NCBI RefSeq assembly: GCF_014189855.1
Contig: NZ_BJFN01000011.1
Coordinates: 1 to 64,000 of the forward strand
Source of the DNA: Buttiauxella sp. A111
Lineage (GTDB): Bacteria > Pseudomonadota > Gammaproteobacteria > Enterobacterales > Enterobacteriaceae
Direction: 5' to 3'
Length of the DNA: 64,000 bases
The notes under the pieces are model-generated. The model ran no database searches. It was given only the letters and a program-made list of their open reading frames with translations, and had not been told where the DNA came from. Shown here in pieces: positions 28,501 to 36,460 of the stretch. Each line of letters begins with the position of its first letter. The first letter of the stretch is position 1. Both the position numbers and the translations under genes were made by a program.

Positions 28501-31500
28501 TTCCCACCGTTAGTGACGGCGCTGGCATCAATGGCTGAGATTGCCGAGCCGCTGTTTGCCCCCATGGTGATATTGGCGCTGGACGTCACGGAGCCGTTGG
28601 TTTTTGCCAGAATACCGTTGCCGTTGGCTCCTGTCGTTCCGGGTACAAATATCGTGTAGCCCGTACCGATGCTGAGATCGCCGGTGGTATTACTGCCATC
28701 GGCCTGTTCAAACGCAAAACCTGCACCGCTGCCAGAAACGTTGAGAATGTTTCCTGTCCCTTCGGCGTTAAACGTCACGGCGGTGCGAATGGCTGGCCCG
28801 TCTGAGGCGTTAATCGTCACGGTATTCAGGTTAATGTTTGAGGTGGAAGCGTTGTTGTTGATGCCCGCGCCCGAACCAGAAATATCAATCACCGTATTGC
28901 TGGCAGTGAGGGACGCCGCACCCGCATCCATACGGATACCGTCCGCGCCACCGCTGGCGGTGATGTGGTTGCCTGCACCGCTGATGGCAAGCGTTGCGCC
29001 GTTATCGATAAGCTGAACGGCGGCAAGTCCTCCATTGGCGGTGACACTACCCAACTGTGTCACCTGAGCGCCCGCGCCCTGAACCTTCACGCCCACATTG
29101 CCACTGCCGGGAGCGCCGCTCACCGTAATAGCCCCGGTGTTAGTCAGCGTGCCCTGGTTCTGAATATGGACGCCGATATTGTTAGCGCCTGAAACGCTAA
29201 TTGGCGCGTTATTAATACCGATACCGCCGTCATGCAACCGCAGGCCGGTGCTGTTATCGCCATTCAGATTAATGCCCGCACCGTTGAGCGTGGCCTGGCC
29301 TTTGTAAGACACGTCATAACCGGTAATGCCGCTTTGTGCGGCACTGGTGGTGATGGCGACATCTGAGTTGACCAGCGTGCTACGCGCGTCACCTGCGTTG
29401 CTGACGTTTCCATCAATGGTGTAAACACGCCCGTCAATGACGACGCCTGTCGTATTGTCGTGGCTGAGGATGATCCCGCCGTCGTTGATCGTGCCTTGTG
29501 CGCCGCCGGTCACTTTTACGCCAACCGCATTTTCACCATTCACGTTGATGGTTGCCGCACCGGTATTGAGGGTTGTGAGCACATCGTCGCCAGTACCGAC
29601 TTGCCCATCCGGGCCATCGTCCAGACCATGCGCAAACACCCCAATGGAGCGATCGCCCGTCAGGGTGAGTTGATAAGCACCCGCCGACGTGCCGCTATCG
29701 CCGTCGAAAGTGGCACCGTGGTCGATAAGAAACAGGAACGCGTGCGTCTGGCCGTTATCATCAATGACCGCATTGGCGAGGTTTATCTGAGCGGCTTGTC
29801 CGTAGGCGTAATAGCCAATCTGGTCGCTGTTATTAAAATTCAACGCAGCATTAGCGCCAACGTTAATCGTGGCGCTACCACGGGCATGAGCGCCAATGGC
29901 ACCCGCGGCGAGGAGATTCATCGTTGAATCAATATTCGCGGTGGCCTGGATACCTTTTAGCCCCTCGGCATAGACCGCGTAATTACGGTAGGTCAGTGGG
30001 TTGTTATCGGAGCCGCCTGCGTCTCCGGCAGCCCCAACGGTTATTATCCCGGTGTTTGTAGAAACGGCGGTGGCAGCCTGAGTGGAGGCCAGAATACTGA
30101 TGGCGGCATTGTTATCACCAAACACGTTAATGAACCCGTTATTGGTGACATTTTGGGTATCAATAACGGAAAGCCCATAGTTAGGCGCAGCGGCCCCGCC
30201 CGCCAGTTGCCCAAACACATTAATGATGCCGTTGTTGGTGACCTGGCCTGTTGCGCCGTTAACCAGCATCCCGACTGCATTGCGGGTTTGCGCGCCGAGC
30301 GTAATGGTGCCGTCGTTGGTGACGTTCCCGGTGCTGCTGGTCACAATACCCGCCGATTGCGCCTGTCCGCCCACCATTAAGACCGGCGTATAAACTTTGG
30401 TTGCGGTAATGGGCGTGCTGCCAATAAAAATATTTCCGGAAGCCTCGTTGGTAAAGGTTGCGGCATCGCCAATATCCACGGCATAACCGGACGCTCGCCC
30501 ATCGGCGTTAAAACTGTTACCTGTTAAGGCAATGGTGCCGCTACTGGTTGCCGATGTGGTTCCTCGCGCCTGAAGGCCAACAGCGCTGGCTGAACTGCCG
30601 TCGGTCAATGCGATGTTGATAAATCCCTCGTTGTTTACCGTACTGGCTCCCAGACCCTGAATACCGATGCTGCCCTGGTTATGGACATTCTGATTTGTCT
30701 CATCTTTTTCAATAAACAGGCCTGCGTTTATCGTTCCGGTGTTCAACGCGGTGGCGTCAGTGACCTTCATAGCAATAGCCGTCGGGCTGGACCCGCTGCT
30801 GCTCCAGGCATTAATCGCGCCGTTGTTGGTCAGGACGGCGTTGTTATCGCCACGCATCACGGCTGACGCGCCGTCAACCCCCAGGCTGCCTTGTGCGGTC
30901 ACGGTACCGGAGGCGTTGGCACCCGTGGCGTAGATGACATTCAGATCGCCTGTGGAGAGAGTGGCGTTATTGGTATGCGCCAGTTGGTCATTCCAGACAT
31001 GGTAAGACAAGTTAACGCGGTTCTGTTGCTCATCGCCCAGCAACTCTTCAATGATGCCGTTGTAAGTATTTTGAGCGATGGTGCTGGAATCAATAACGAT
31101 ACTGCCGAATTCAGGCGGGAGTTGTACTCCGCCGGTTAACCAAAGCTGAACCTGGCTTTGTCGACCCGCATACGCCCCCTGGCCCAGTAAAAAGTCGTTG
31201 ACGGTGGCAATATCCTGAGCGGAATTAATCGTGAAGGTAATTGAGGGTTGGAGGGGATCCAAAATAACCTGTGGCCCAACCTGGATATAATTCGGCAGCG
31301 TAATACTGTCACTGTACTCCGAACTCACGGCCTGCAATCCCGAGATATCGGGAGAGATAACCGCTGCGGGGACAAAATGAATGTAGTTATCAGAGATCCA
31401 GTTCGTGCTGCTGGTTGGTGTGCCTGTTGCTGATGCCTGAGCAAGAATCGAGTTTTTTGCCAGCAGCTCAATGGTATTTGTCGGTGCGGCAATAGGGGTC

Positions 31501-32237
31501 GTGCCGTTGGTGTCATCGCCGATATTAATATTGGCTATGCCGCCTACGTCGGTGACCGCCGCAATACCAAAGTTGTTATAAATGCGGAAAGAGTTGGGAT
31601 CGTAAACGTTGAGTGAAAGATCGCCGACCAGCGACGTCCCAGGCGCTGCAAAAGTCCCTGAATCATAGACTTTAATCACCGAAAAACTTCCTTCAAGGCC
31701 CGGCACCTCAACGTTGAGCTCCTGGTTTTGTTGCGGGGTAGAAGGGTTTGTGGAGTAGCTGAAAGTATCAATGTTGGCCGAGGTGATTGGCGTGGTATTG
31801 CCCTGCGAATCCGTGGCGACAATCGTGGTAATGCGCCCGGCTTCCGGGCCACCGCTATCGGCAAGGGCATCCCTGACTAACACCTGCGTCGCACTGCCGT
31901 TCACACCCGGTGCGATTTGTGGAATAGGGCCCAGAATATCCAGCGTGGTGCCTGTCGCATAATGGTTGGCCGTGGCGGTATTGTTATCAATGGTAAAGGC
32001 GATCCCCGTTTCCCTGACCTGATCGTAATTCACCAGAGGTGGGAATAAATAGGAAGGGTATGCCGTCGACCAATTGACTTCATCTGCGTAAACCGGAGCG
32101 GCCATTAATAGCGAAACGCTTAAGGCGACCGCATGGCGCACTTTACCCCGGCCTTTCTTACGGCTTTTGGTGGTTTCTGAAGCCACAACGAGCGCCTGTT
32201 GGCTCTCGTTCCATACGAGACGATAAATACGGTTCAT
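22587..32237 (-). CDS. giant autotransporter adhesin (3216 residues) with ESPR signal
   Basis: Type Va autotransporter. The N-terminus MNRIYRLVWNESQQALVVAS is an ESPR, and the signal ends AAPVYA (cleavage after 51). The first half of the passenger is NNG/INVxG-type beta-helix. Near residues 1335-1366 are GSGNDLITLNGG and AGSGTDTFTW, RTX-like turns. After that come many autotransporter-associated repeats of the kind LTGDNTWTGNTSVQQGVLLV, repeated roughly from residue 1490 to 2750. The barrel covers about 2940-3216 and ends in IGMKIRF, a standard C-terminal Phe. AGGAG lies 8 bases before the ATG. It is not a duplicate of the plus-strand autotransporters; the barrels differ clearly. Adhesion or autoaggregation is inferred from the family. 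Confidence 0.93.
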   Translation of the reverse strand: MNRIYRLVWNESQQALVVASETTKSRKKGRGKVRHAVALSVSLLMAAPVYADEVNWSTAYPSYLFPPLVNYDQVRETGIAFTIDNNTATANHYATGTTLDILGPIPQIAPGVNGSATQVLVRDALADSGGPEAGRITTIVATDSQGNTTPITSANIDTFSYSTNPSTPQQNQELNVEVPGLEGSFSVIKVYDSGTFAAPGTSLVGDLSLNVYDPNSFRIYNNFGIAAVTDVGGIANINIGDDTNGTTPIAAPTNTIELLAKNSILAQASATGTPTSSTNWISDNYIHFVPAAVISPDISGLQAVSSEYSDSITLPNYIQVGPQVILDPLQPSITFTINSAQDIATVNDFLLGQGAYAGRQSQVQLWLTGGVQLPPEFGSIVIDSSTIAQNTYNGIIEELLGDEQQNRVNLSYHVWNDQLAHTNNATLSTGDLNVIYATGANASGTVTAQGSLGVDGASAVMRGDNNAVLTNNGAINAWSSSGSSPTAIAMKVTDATALNTGTINAGLFIEKDETNQNVHNQGSIGIQGLGASTVNNEGFINIALTDGSSASAVGLQARGTTSATSSGTIALTGNSFNADGRASGYAVDIGDAATFTNEASGNIFIGSTPITATKVYTPVLMVGGQAQSAGIVTSSTGNVTNDGTITLGAQTRNAVGMLVNGATGQVTNNGIINVFGQLAGGAAAPNYGLSVIDTQNVTNNGFINVFGDNNAAISILASTQAATAVSTNTGIITVGAAGDAGGSDNNPLTYRNYAVYAEGLKGIQATANIDSTMNLLAAGAIGAHARGSATINVGANAALNFNNSDQIGYYAYGQAAQINLANAVIDDNGQTHAFLFLIDHGATFDGDSGTSAGAYQLTLTGDRSIGVFAHGLDDGPDGQVGTGDDVLTTLNTGAATINVNGENAVGVKVTGGAQGTINDGGIILSHDNTTGVVIDGRVYTIDGNVSNAGDARSTLVNSDVAITTSAAQSGITGYDVSYKGQATLNGAGINLNGDNSTGLRLHDGGIGINNAPISVSGANNIGVHIQNQGTLTNTGAITVSGAPGSGNVGVKVQGAGAQVTQLGSVTANGGLAAVQLIDNGATLAISGAGNHITASGGADGIRMDAGAASLTASNTVIDISGSGAGINNNASTSNINLNTVTINASDGPAIRTAVTFNAEGTGNILNVSGSGAGFAFEQADGSNTTGDLSIGTGYTIFVPGTTGANGNGILAKTNGSVTSSANITMGANSGSAISAIDASAVTNGGNIQTTSDVNSSVRADNASSFTNTGTINSTSTANTQALVRVNGAASARTILNSGTITDSSQNSVAIDASGAANNTITNQGTLSAASNTATAILSGSGNDLITLNGGATLGLIAAGSGTDTFTWNSGTFDGAVDFTGADGNDKALIGNVDLGNTRHILSEGGTNNQLSLTDTHLWNGGAGPALIGTLAADNVLTATNIGTGWSTLSINGTQGHVRVVNDLVLSGTPSISVTGGARLRTGDNAVTVNNATINNYNVNIDGLESRIVFDGTSAAQVYSGIVSGTGQLNRATGGTTILTGENSYTGDTIIDAGGTLQLGVGGAEGALSPATDIIDNGILIINQSDVVNLGGVIIGTGAFHQDGTGVTRLTGANSYTGVTQVNAGTLLVNGNQSAAIGDTTVAGTLGGTGIIGGNVIFTGSTLAPGDGGAGTLTINGNLTLAPTTNNQFELGERFVPGGTLNDLVNVGGNLTLDGDLNVTTSAGGIFAPGVYRLFNYNGSLINNGLSIVSLPPNNSAIYNVQVTLPNQVNLVLGFAPDTTNLQFWDGDAAANHGPTGIEGNSVVNGGNGIWSASAGVNDNKWTLSDGIGNAPWQQQAFAIFQGDAGTVVVSNANGPVVTSGMQFDTDGYLLTGGTLDMARSISQIPTTVYASQGETPANAFFAIRVGAGGAGADVTTTINTTLHQPSPSEILKLIKLDPGRLILTGNNDYEGGTVIYDGTLNVSSDANLGLAGTSILVNNNSTLQIGADYATARPIFLSATGGGQFDLFGHTFTPTLIGGDGGLTVLDSSAGTDASNLELNNANTYQGTTTITGKNGTADVNVNANITGALGPAASVLTVNNQATLNFNNSASAQTHTVNLDNSTLNFNSSATAEGSVINAANGADVNFASSANGGNSAITLAAGTSLNLSDTANAGSATVANSGLVTFAGNAQAQNAKIANNTGGVVNIASSTSGTTVGSLSGAGNVELGAQTLSEGSLNLSDIISGVISGANGGLTKIGSGTLTLTGDNTWTGNTSVQQGVLLVNGNQQAATGDVTVDALSTLGGAGTSGGKVTVADNAHLAAGADLASVGVFTLGGLTLGNNAQVDFQFGQAFTPGGTLNDLININGDLNLDGKLNITQTPGGTFNVGLYRVFNYTGNLINNIMDIGTAPDAADDLYVQTSIAGQVNLVNRTGVVLRFWDGDLTVSKNNGGIDGGNGVWQNSRGNDNWSTDATDPDGLFNAPFSDGSFAVFGGEQGTVTVDNSLGEVLISGAQFATDGYVINDGTITTNTADTLIRVGDGTAPSANYTATINSVIAGSGGIDKADVGTLLLNGNNTYSGGTTVSGGTLQVSQDANLGKIGTGITLNGGTFRYGAAFNTDRNLTVAANGGTLDTNGNNVSLLGAASGSGALTKAGAGTLTLTQDSTYTGGTTISEGNLQLGTGGEQGSVIGNIVDNGVLQVNRSNELALTGNISGTGQLWQQGSGTTVLGGTNTYSGITLVERGTLQAQGANRFSAASSHIVSSGATLDTGGENQTVNSLVNQGTVNLRGGDVGSTLTVNGDYVGLNGVLKIAAQQHSPGVADHLVINGGTATGKTLLDIDVSQLGEQTEGDGILVVDAVNGATTTAQTTKDAFTIGADHLEAGAWEYRLFAGNGLGEGEDWFLRTSYRPEVPIFVTIPSTIRQGDLAVLGTLHQRVGDEQPWNTSVTQDNDQRFWARYIAQSTHQSFNDATASQTDSNINGMQIGFDLYVDENWRAGMYTAIVDNDTSIQGANSGGYGTAGYNSTLSTYVAGYATYTAQSGFYVDNVLQYGNHSIDLKNAQNRNSYSPDGNSFVASVETGYPIRFGDTNWAFEPQAQLIWQHSDFDSVILQGDAKTRASVDADDAIIGRIGARLTAEYETGVGKVKPYVRVNLWQQLSDGQDTATFENTTNNAGKSVITADQKYSTTEAAVGATWTIYKNAEAYTEVGKMWSNGGSDTSISSDINASIGMKIRF

Positions 32238-32332
32238 ATCCAGAGCTCCTGACGCGAATCAATACTGTTATGATAATTTTTATTAATGCTAAGCCATTCG
32301 GTATTTATTACTCTTTGAAACACCTGAGGTTT

Positions 32333-33097
32333 TTATTGCAAAGATTGTTTGAGTAATATCAGGTTCTGCGGTTCGATAAGGATTAATCCCCCTCGAGGGC
32401 TTGATATATCAGCAACAAGAGTCAGGGAGGTGGCAATCATTAACGGTAATATAAAAAGATAGACCTTATTACTTTTGCGGCTATGCGAACCATAGCCAAT
32501 AAGAATGTTGCAAAATACGGCTATCGTAATAAGTAACACCCAGGCCGAAACGGGAAAATGTTTAATCCATGCTGCTTGAGTATAGCCCTGGGTGTTAATA
32601 ACTTCATTCATTCCAGAAATCGCCAGCGCGGTAACAGGTGTGGTTGAGAGGCTGGCCTCATTTTTCATGGTTTGCCACAGATCGTTTTGAATAGCAGCGG
32701 TTTTTTTGTCTACCTGCGCGAGTTCTTCACGGTCCGTTAATTGATACCAGCTGATACGTAAATCGAGATATTTTTTTAATTGCTCTCTCGCAGTAGACGT
32801 ATTTGCGGCAGAAAGCAAGTCGGTGCGTAAATATTCTGTCCCTATCGCGTTGGCTTCTTCTGATTCACAATCTTTTCTCTGGTCGTAGCGATTAACCGCA
32901 ACGGAAAAGCTAAAGCCAATCAATAAGGCAAGCAGAGTCAGCGTGGCGGCTTGCACAATACTGAAATCTTTCAGCGTTTCTTCATCAAGATTCCCTTTAC
33001 GATTCAAACAGTAGACGCCAATGCCTGATGCCAGTGGCAAGATGACAAGCAATGCAACAAATAAATAAAGCGGATGGCTGATTAAAGTGCTTAGCAT
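32333..33097 (-). CDS. DUF4239 (bestrophin-like) membrane protein
   Basis: A 254-residue inner-membrane protein: two segments near the N-terminus (LYLFVALLVILPLASGIGVY and ATLTLLALLIGFSFSVAVN), a middle soluble region of about 100 residues, and two segments near the C-terminus (AWVLLITIAVFCNILIGY and VYLFILPLMIATSLTLVA). The motif LIGFSFSVAVNRYDQRK followed by EANAIGTEYLR is characteristic of DUF4239 proteins, which are compared with bestrophin anion channels but lack a proven function. It lies upstream of the giant autotransporter on the same strand, with 95 bases between; no shared role is evident. Confidence 0.78.
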   Translation of the reverse strand: MLSTLISHPLYLFVALLVILPLASGIGVYCLNRKGNLDEETLKDFSIVQAATLTLLALLIGFSFSVAVNRYDQRKDCESEEANAIGTEYLRTDLLSAANTSTAREQLKKYLDLRISWYQLTDREELAQVDKKTAAIQNDLWQTMKNEASLSTTPVTALAISGMNEVINTQGYTQAAWIKHFPVSAWVLLITIAVFCNILIGYGSHSRKSNKVYLFILPLMIATSLTLVADISSPRGGLILIEPQNLILLKQSLQ

Positions 33098-33491
33098 TAC
33101 TTCTTATTCCCTGGCTGGTGAAAAAGTTGTACAGGTATCTTAAGCGTTGCACAGTTCTAAAAAAAAGGTAGCCATTCCATAGAATTTTTATGCAAATCAG
33201 GCGTTAAATCTTCAGGTTAAAAATCCTTATAAATTACCGGGTCGGTTATTTCTAATAACATAGTATTAGTATGGTTTTATTTTTATTGTTTTAACTCACG
33301 GGTATGAATGTTGTCTTCTATAGTTTGAATGGTTAGTTGATTAGTCTATATATTCCAGACTAACTCCTCGCATCTGGATAGTAATATGTTTGTTTTGATT
33401 GTGTTTTTTAAAATATAAAAATGACATTTTGTTTTTTTCGTGGTTATCCCTGAGCGATTTAGAACTCATGCTTATTTAAACGAGGCTATCT
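33098..33491. promoter_or_regulatory. divergent intergenic region
   Basis: About 390 AT-rich bases between the minus-strand DUF4239 gene and the plus-strand porin gene. It must contain both promoters. I could not fix a convincing -35/-10 pair or a known operator. Confidence 0.4.
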
Positions 33492-34682
33492 ATGCAAAAG
33501 ATTTTGTCGCAGATTGCTTGTGCGATGTCGCTTTTGTGCGTAACGCAGACTTTTGCCAGCGGGCTCTATCTTTATGAAGTGGGGACTGAAGATGTGGGGC
33601 TTGCGGGTGCTGGACAGGCAGCGCGGGCACAGGATGCTGGAACGATAGTGAGTAATCCCGCAGGTTTAACCCGTTTGCAGGGTGACAACCTGACGCTCGG
33701 TGGTCAGGCTTTGTATGGCGATGCGCACTACAATCTGGAGGGCGAAGGAAAAGGGCCCGGTAACGTCATCGGCTGGTTTCCCGGAGCCAGTAGTTTTCTC
33801 AGCCACAGTGTCAATGATGACATCAAAGTGGGTCTGGGAATGTACGGTAACTACGGTTTAGGGCTGCATTTTAATGACTGGGTTGGCAGCCAATTAATCA
33901 ATGATACAACGTTAATTGCGCTGACTTTCCAACCGGTTATTGCGTGGAAAATTGGCGATAAGTGGTCGATAGGTGGCGGTCCTGGTATCAACTACGGGTT
34001 ATTTTCCCTGAAGCGCAACACGGCAGACGGTGAGGAGAAAACGGACGACCACGACTGGGCGCTCAACGGTAAGCTTGGGCTCTTGTTTGAACTGAGTGAG
34101 GCGACGCGTTTTGGTCTGACTTATACCAGTAAAACAAAATATGACTTTGACGTTAAAACCGATATCACGTTAAACCGTTTGCCCGGTAGCCCAACCTATT
34201 CACTGCCCTTGAGTGCGGCAGTTCAGACACCGCAACAATTGATGTTCAGCGCTTTCCACAATTTGAATAGCCAGTGGGCACTTTTGGCGGATCTGGGTTG
34301 GCAGGACTGGAGTGCTTACAGTGGCAGTGAAACGTCAGTTGCTGGCCAGTCGTTGCAAAGTAAAGATCGCCTGAAAGATACCTGGCATACGGCACTTGGC
34401 GTGCAGTTTCAGGCAACGCCTGAATGGCGGCTCAACAGCGGTATTGCTTACGACAGCAGTTTTTATAAAAACCAGAATGACACATCAATCACCATGCCAT
34501 CCGGTGATGCCTGGCGCTGGGGAGTGGGAGCGCAGTACCAACTCACTAAACAGAGCAGCGTCGGCGGAGCTTTTGAATATATGAAGATGGAAAGCTCTAC
34601 GGTTTCGGATTCCGCATTAGGCGGTACTTACGATAATCCCAATCTCTATTTTATTACGGCGAATTACAGTTATTTATTTTAA
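33492..34682 (+). CDS. FadL/OmpP1-family outer membrane transporter
   Basis: A 396-residue outer-membrane protein with signal peptide ending TQTFA (cleavage at about 22). The mature N-terminus SGLYLYEVGTEDVGLAGAGQAARAQDAGTIVSNPAGL is the hatch region of the FadL family, with the NPA turn. The remainder is amphipathic strands ending in NYSYLF, a good barrel signature. FadL-family channels take up hydrophobic compounds such as fatty acids or aromatics; this one is shorter than E. coli FadL and diverged, so the substrate is unknown. The start is supported by GAGG seven bases before the ATG. It is monocistronic as far as can be seen, with no strong terminator after it. Confidence 0.85.
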   Translation: MQKILSQIACAMSLLCVTQTFASGLYLYEVGTEDVGLAGAGQAARAQDAGTIVSNPAGLTRLQGDNLTLGGQALYGDAHYNLEGEGKGPGNVIGWFPGASSFLSHSVNDDIKVGLGMYGNYGLGLHFNDWVGSQLINDTTLIALTFQPVIAWKIGDKWSIGGGPGINYGLFSLKRNTADGEEKTDDHDWALNGKLGLLFELSEATRFGLTYTSKTKYDFDVKTDITLNRLPGSPTYSLPLSAAVQTPQQLMFSAFHNLNSQWALLADLGWQDWSAYSGSETSVAGQSLQSKDRLKDTWHTALGVQFQATPEWRLNSGIAYDSSFYKNQNDTSITMPSGDAWRWGVGAQYQLTKQSSVGGAFEYMKMESSTVSDSALGGTYDNPNLYFITANYSYLF

Positions 34683-34720
34683 ATGCCTTCGCGGTCATGG
34701 TCGTCATAGCCGTTAATAAT

Positions 34721-35364
34721 CTGTCTCTTATACAGTTCTTACTCTGTTGGCCTGCTAGGGTGAGATCTGTAAGCTTCGCTGATTTTCCGTTCACCCGTGC
34801 GGCTGATTATCTCTGCAACCGTTGTGAACGGTGAACGTGCCAGGAGGGTTACGCCACCCTCCTGGCGACCTCGGCGCCCGGTTTTAAATTGCCGCTTCGC
34901 GGTAAACCCCAGCTTATCCCCAACGTTCAGGGTCGTTCGCGATTCGTTCCAGACGATCGCTCTCTGGCGTGGTTCCCGACCACGCCACCCCGACTTATGG
35001 GGAACGCTGGGGCAATTTATACCGGGAACAAAGTCAAAACCGCTTCGGCTTTTGACCTTAGGTTTTGAAGTTGAAGTTGAAGTTGAAGTTGAAGTTGAAG
35101 TTGAAGTTGAAGTTGACTTTGGTTCCGGCTTAAATCGCCTCCGTTTTGACTGTAAGGAGCGGGTCTCGCCGTCGGGAACGGCGAGAGGTTGTGATCGCCG
35201 GGAGCGCATCACAACCGACCCAGTGACTGAAAGGAAAAATGGAGGTTTACCGCGAAGCGGCGATTTACTTGCCGGGAGTCCGGGTTCTTAGGGTGGCGAC
35301 GGTGGCCACCCTAAGTCGTTCACCGGTTCGGTGGCTATAGAAATCGAAATACTTCGGGTGAACG
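34721..35364. other. non-coding block dense in inverted repeats
   Basis: This stretch looks like a structured, dispersed element rather than genes. Arms CGTTCACCCG (34788-34797) and CGGGTGAACG (35355-35364) bracket it, and GCCGCTTCGCGGTAAAC (34891-34907) recurs inverted at 35245-35261. Inside are perfect or near-perfect hairpins: GCCAGGAGGGT/ACCCTCCTGGC (34839-34866), GGCGTGGT/ACCACGCC (34966-34986), CTCGCCGT/ACGGCGAG (35165-35185), GGTTGTGAT/GCATCACAACC (35187-35216) and TTAGGGTGGC/GCCACCCTAA (35288-35314). Several smaller stems have CTTCG-like loops. Both strands have long open frames here, but their products are low-complexity and have no family. The identity of the element is unknown to me. 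Confidence 0.65.
35065..35116. repeat. hexanucleotide tandem repeat (TTGAAG)8
   Basis: Eight perfect TTGAAG units plus a partial ninth, in the centre of the inverted-repeat block. Copy number of such tracts usually varies by slipped-strand replication. Confidence 0.95.
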
Positions 35365-35464
35365 AAATCTTCACCGTTTCCGATATAAACAACCCATCCA
35401 AATCTCAACAATTTTGACGTGATATCACCGTTACCAAATTAAGAACCTTTGAGCTATGAATAGC

Positions 35465-36460
35465 TTATTTTTTGCATAATGCCGGATCGAACACCGTCTT
35501 CCATGCTTGCTTCATATCGACGACGGTCCAGCCTTTTTCCTGCGCCACTTTTAACCCTTCAATCAGCTTCCCGCTTGCAGGGGGATGGCTGTCATAGGCG
35601 TATTCGCGCTCGGCATCGGTGTGATGAACCAGCAAACCAAAGGTTTTATAATCCGGGTTTGACGCGGTGTACTGCATCATCGCCAGGTCGCCGTCACTGT
35701 TACCAAACGCGGCCACCGGGCGCTGGCCCATAAACAGATGAATGGCGACCGGTTTGGCTGCCGCATCGTCAAGAAACGCGCCTTTCATGGTTTTACGGAT
35801 TTCGGTACCGTTATCCGTCAGCGAAAACTCACCGATTGAGAACGAACCAATAACTTGCTCAGGAGGGATGCCATACATCTTTTCTGCCAGCACGCGCATA
35901 AAATCGATACCGCCACCGGAAACAATCCACGTTTTAAAACCGTTATCGCGCAGGTAGTCGAGTAACTGGCGCATTGGCTGGTATCCCATCTGGTCGTAAC
36001 GGCAACCAAAACGGCTGTCGCGATGGCTGTCGACCCAGTTGCCAACTCGCTGGGCGAACTCTTCGGTTGTGATGTCGCTGTGGGTCAGTTCTAAAAGCCG
36101 TATGATTCCTTTATCACCCGCTGCGGCAATGGTTTTCAAATCATCATTAAGCGCCGCGCTCACAATCGGGTCGCTTTTCCATTCTGGGTGCTGTGGCGCC
36201 AGGCGTTTCACTTCATCAATCGCAAACTGTAACTGGAAAGTCAGCGGGGCTTCAGGCCATAACGTCCCGTCGTTATCAAATACCACGTAGCGTTTTGCAG
36301 GCGGGATAAAGGTCGAGCGATCTTTGTTGGTCGCGTTTTGCACCCACTCTTCAATAGCCTGTTTCGCGGCGGTGTCGTTCCACGCCGAAAGCGGGTCAGC
36401 AGCATGCGCTACGCCAAAAGTGCCCAATAATATGGCGCTGAGTAATAAGGTCTTTTTCAT
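35465..36460 (-). CDS. periplasmic HAD-superfamily phosphatase
   Basis: A 331-residue protein with a clear Sec signal (cleavage after VAHA, residue 20), so it acts in the periplasm. The HAD motifs are present: motif I DNDGT (62-66), motif II SGG in WIVSGGGIDFMR, a Lys in RKTMKGAF and motif III/IV GNSDGDLAMM. It resembles phosphoserine-phosphatase-type HADs. It is the last gene of the MoxR/Bat chain, and its ATG overlaps the preceding stop (ATGA), so it is translated with BatD and probably serves the same envelope process. The substrate is unknown. Confidence 0.85.
   Translation of the reverse strand: MKKTLLLSAILLGTFGVAHAADPLSAWNDTAAKQAIEEWVQNATNKDRSTFIPPAKRYVVFDNDGTLWPEAPLTFQLQFAIDEVKRLAPQHPEWKSDPIVSAALNDDLKTIAAAGDKGIIRLLELTHSDITTEEFAQRVGNWVDSHRDSRFGCRYDQMGYQPMRQLLDYLRDNGFKTWIVSGGGIDFMRVLAEKMYGIPPEQVIGSFSIGEFSLTDNGTEIRKTMKGAFLDDAAAKPVAIHLFMGQRPVAAFGNSDGDLAMMQYTASNPDYKTFGLLVHHTDAEREYAYDSHPPASGKLIEGLKVAQEKGWTVVDMKQAWKTVFDPALCKK

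Noticed and set aside
35065-35116. Short regular repeat as a CRISPR array
   Set aside because: The units are 6 bases with no spacers, so it is a simple tandem repeat. No cas genes are present.
34739-35291. Overlapping open frames on both strands in the hairpin block
   Set aside because: Low-complexity products (Thr-Ser and Glu-Val repeats from the hexamer), no family, no start signals. The DNA structure explains the region better.
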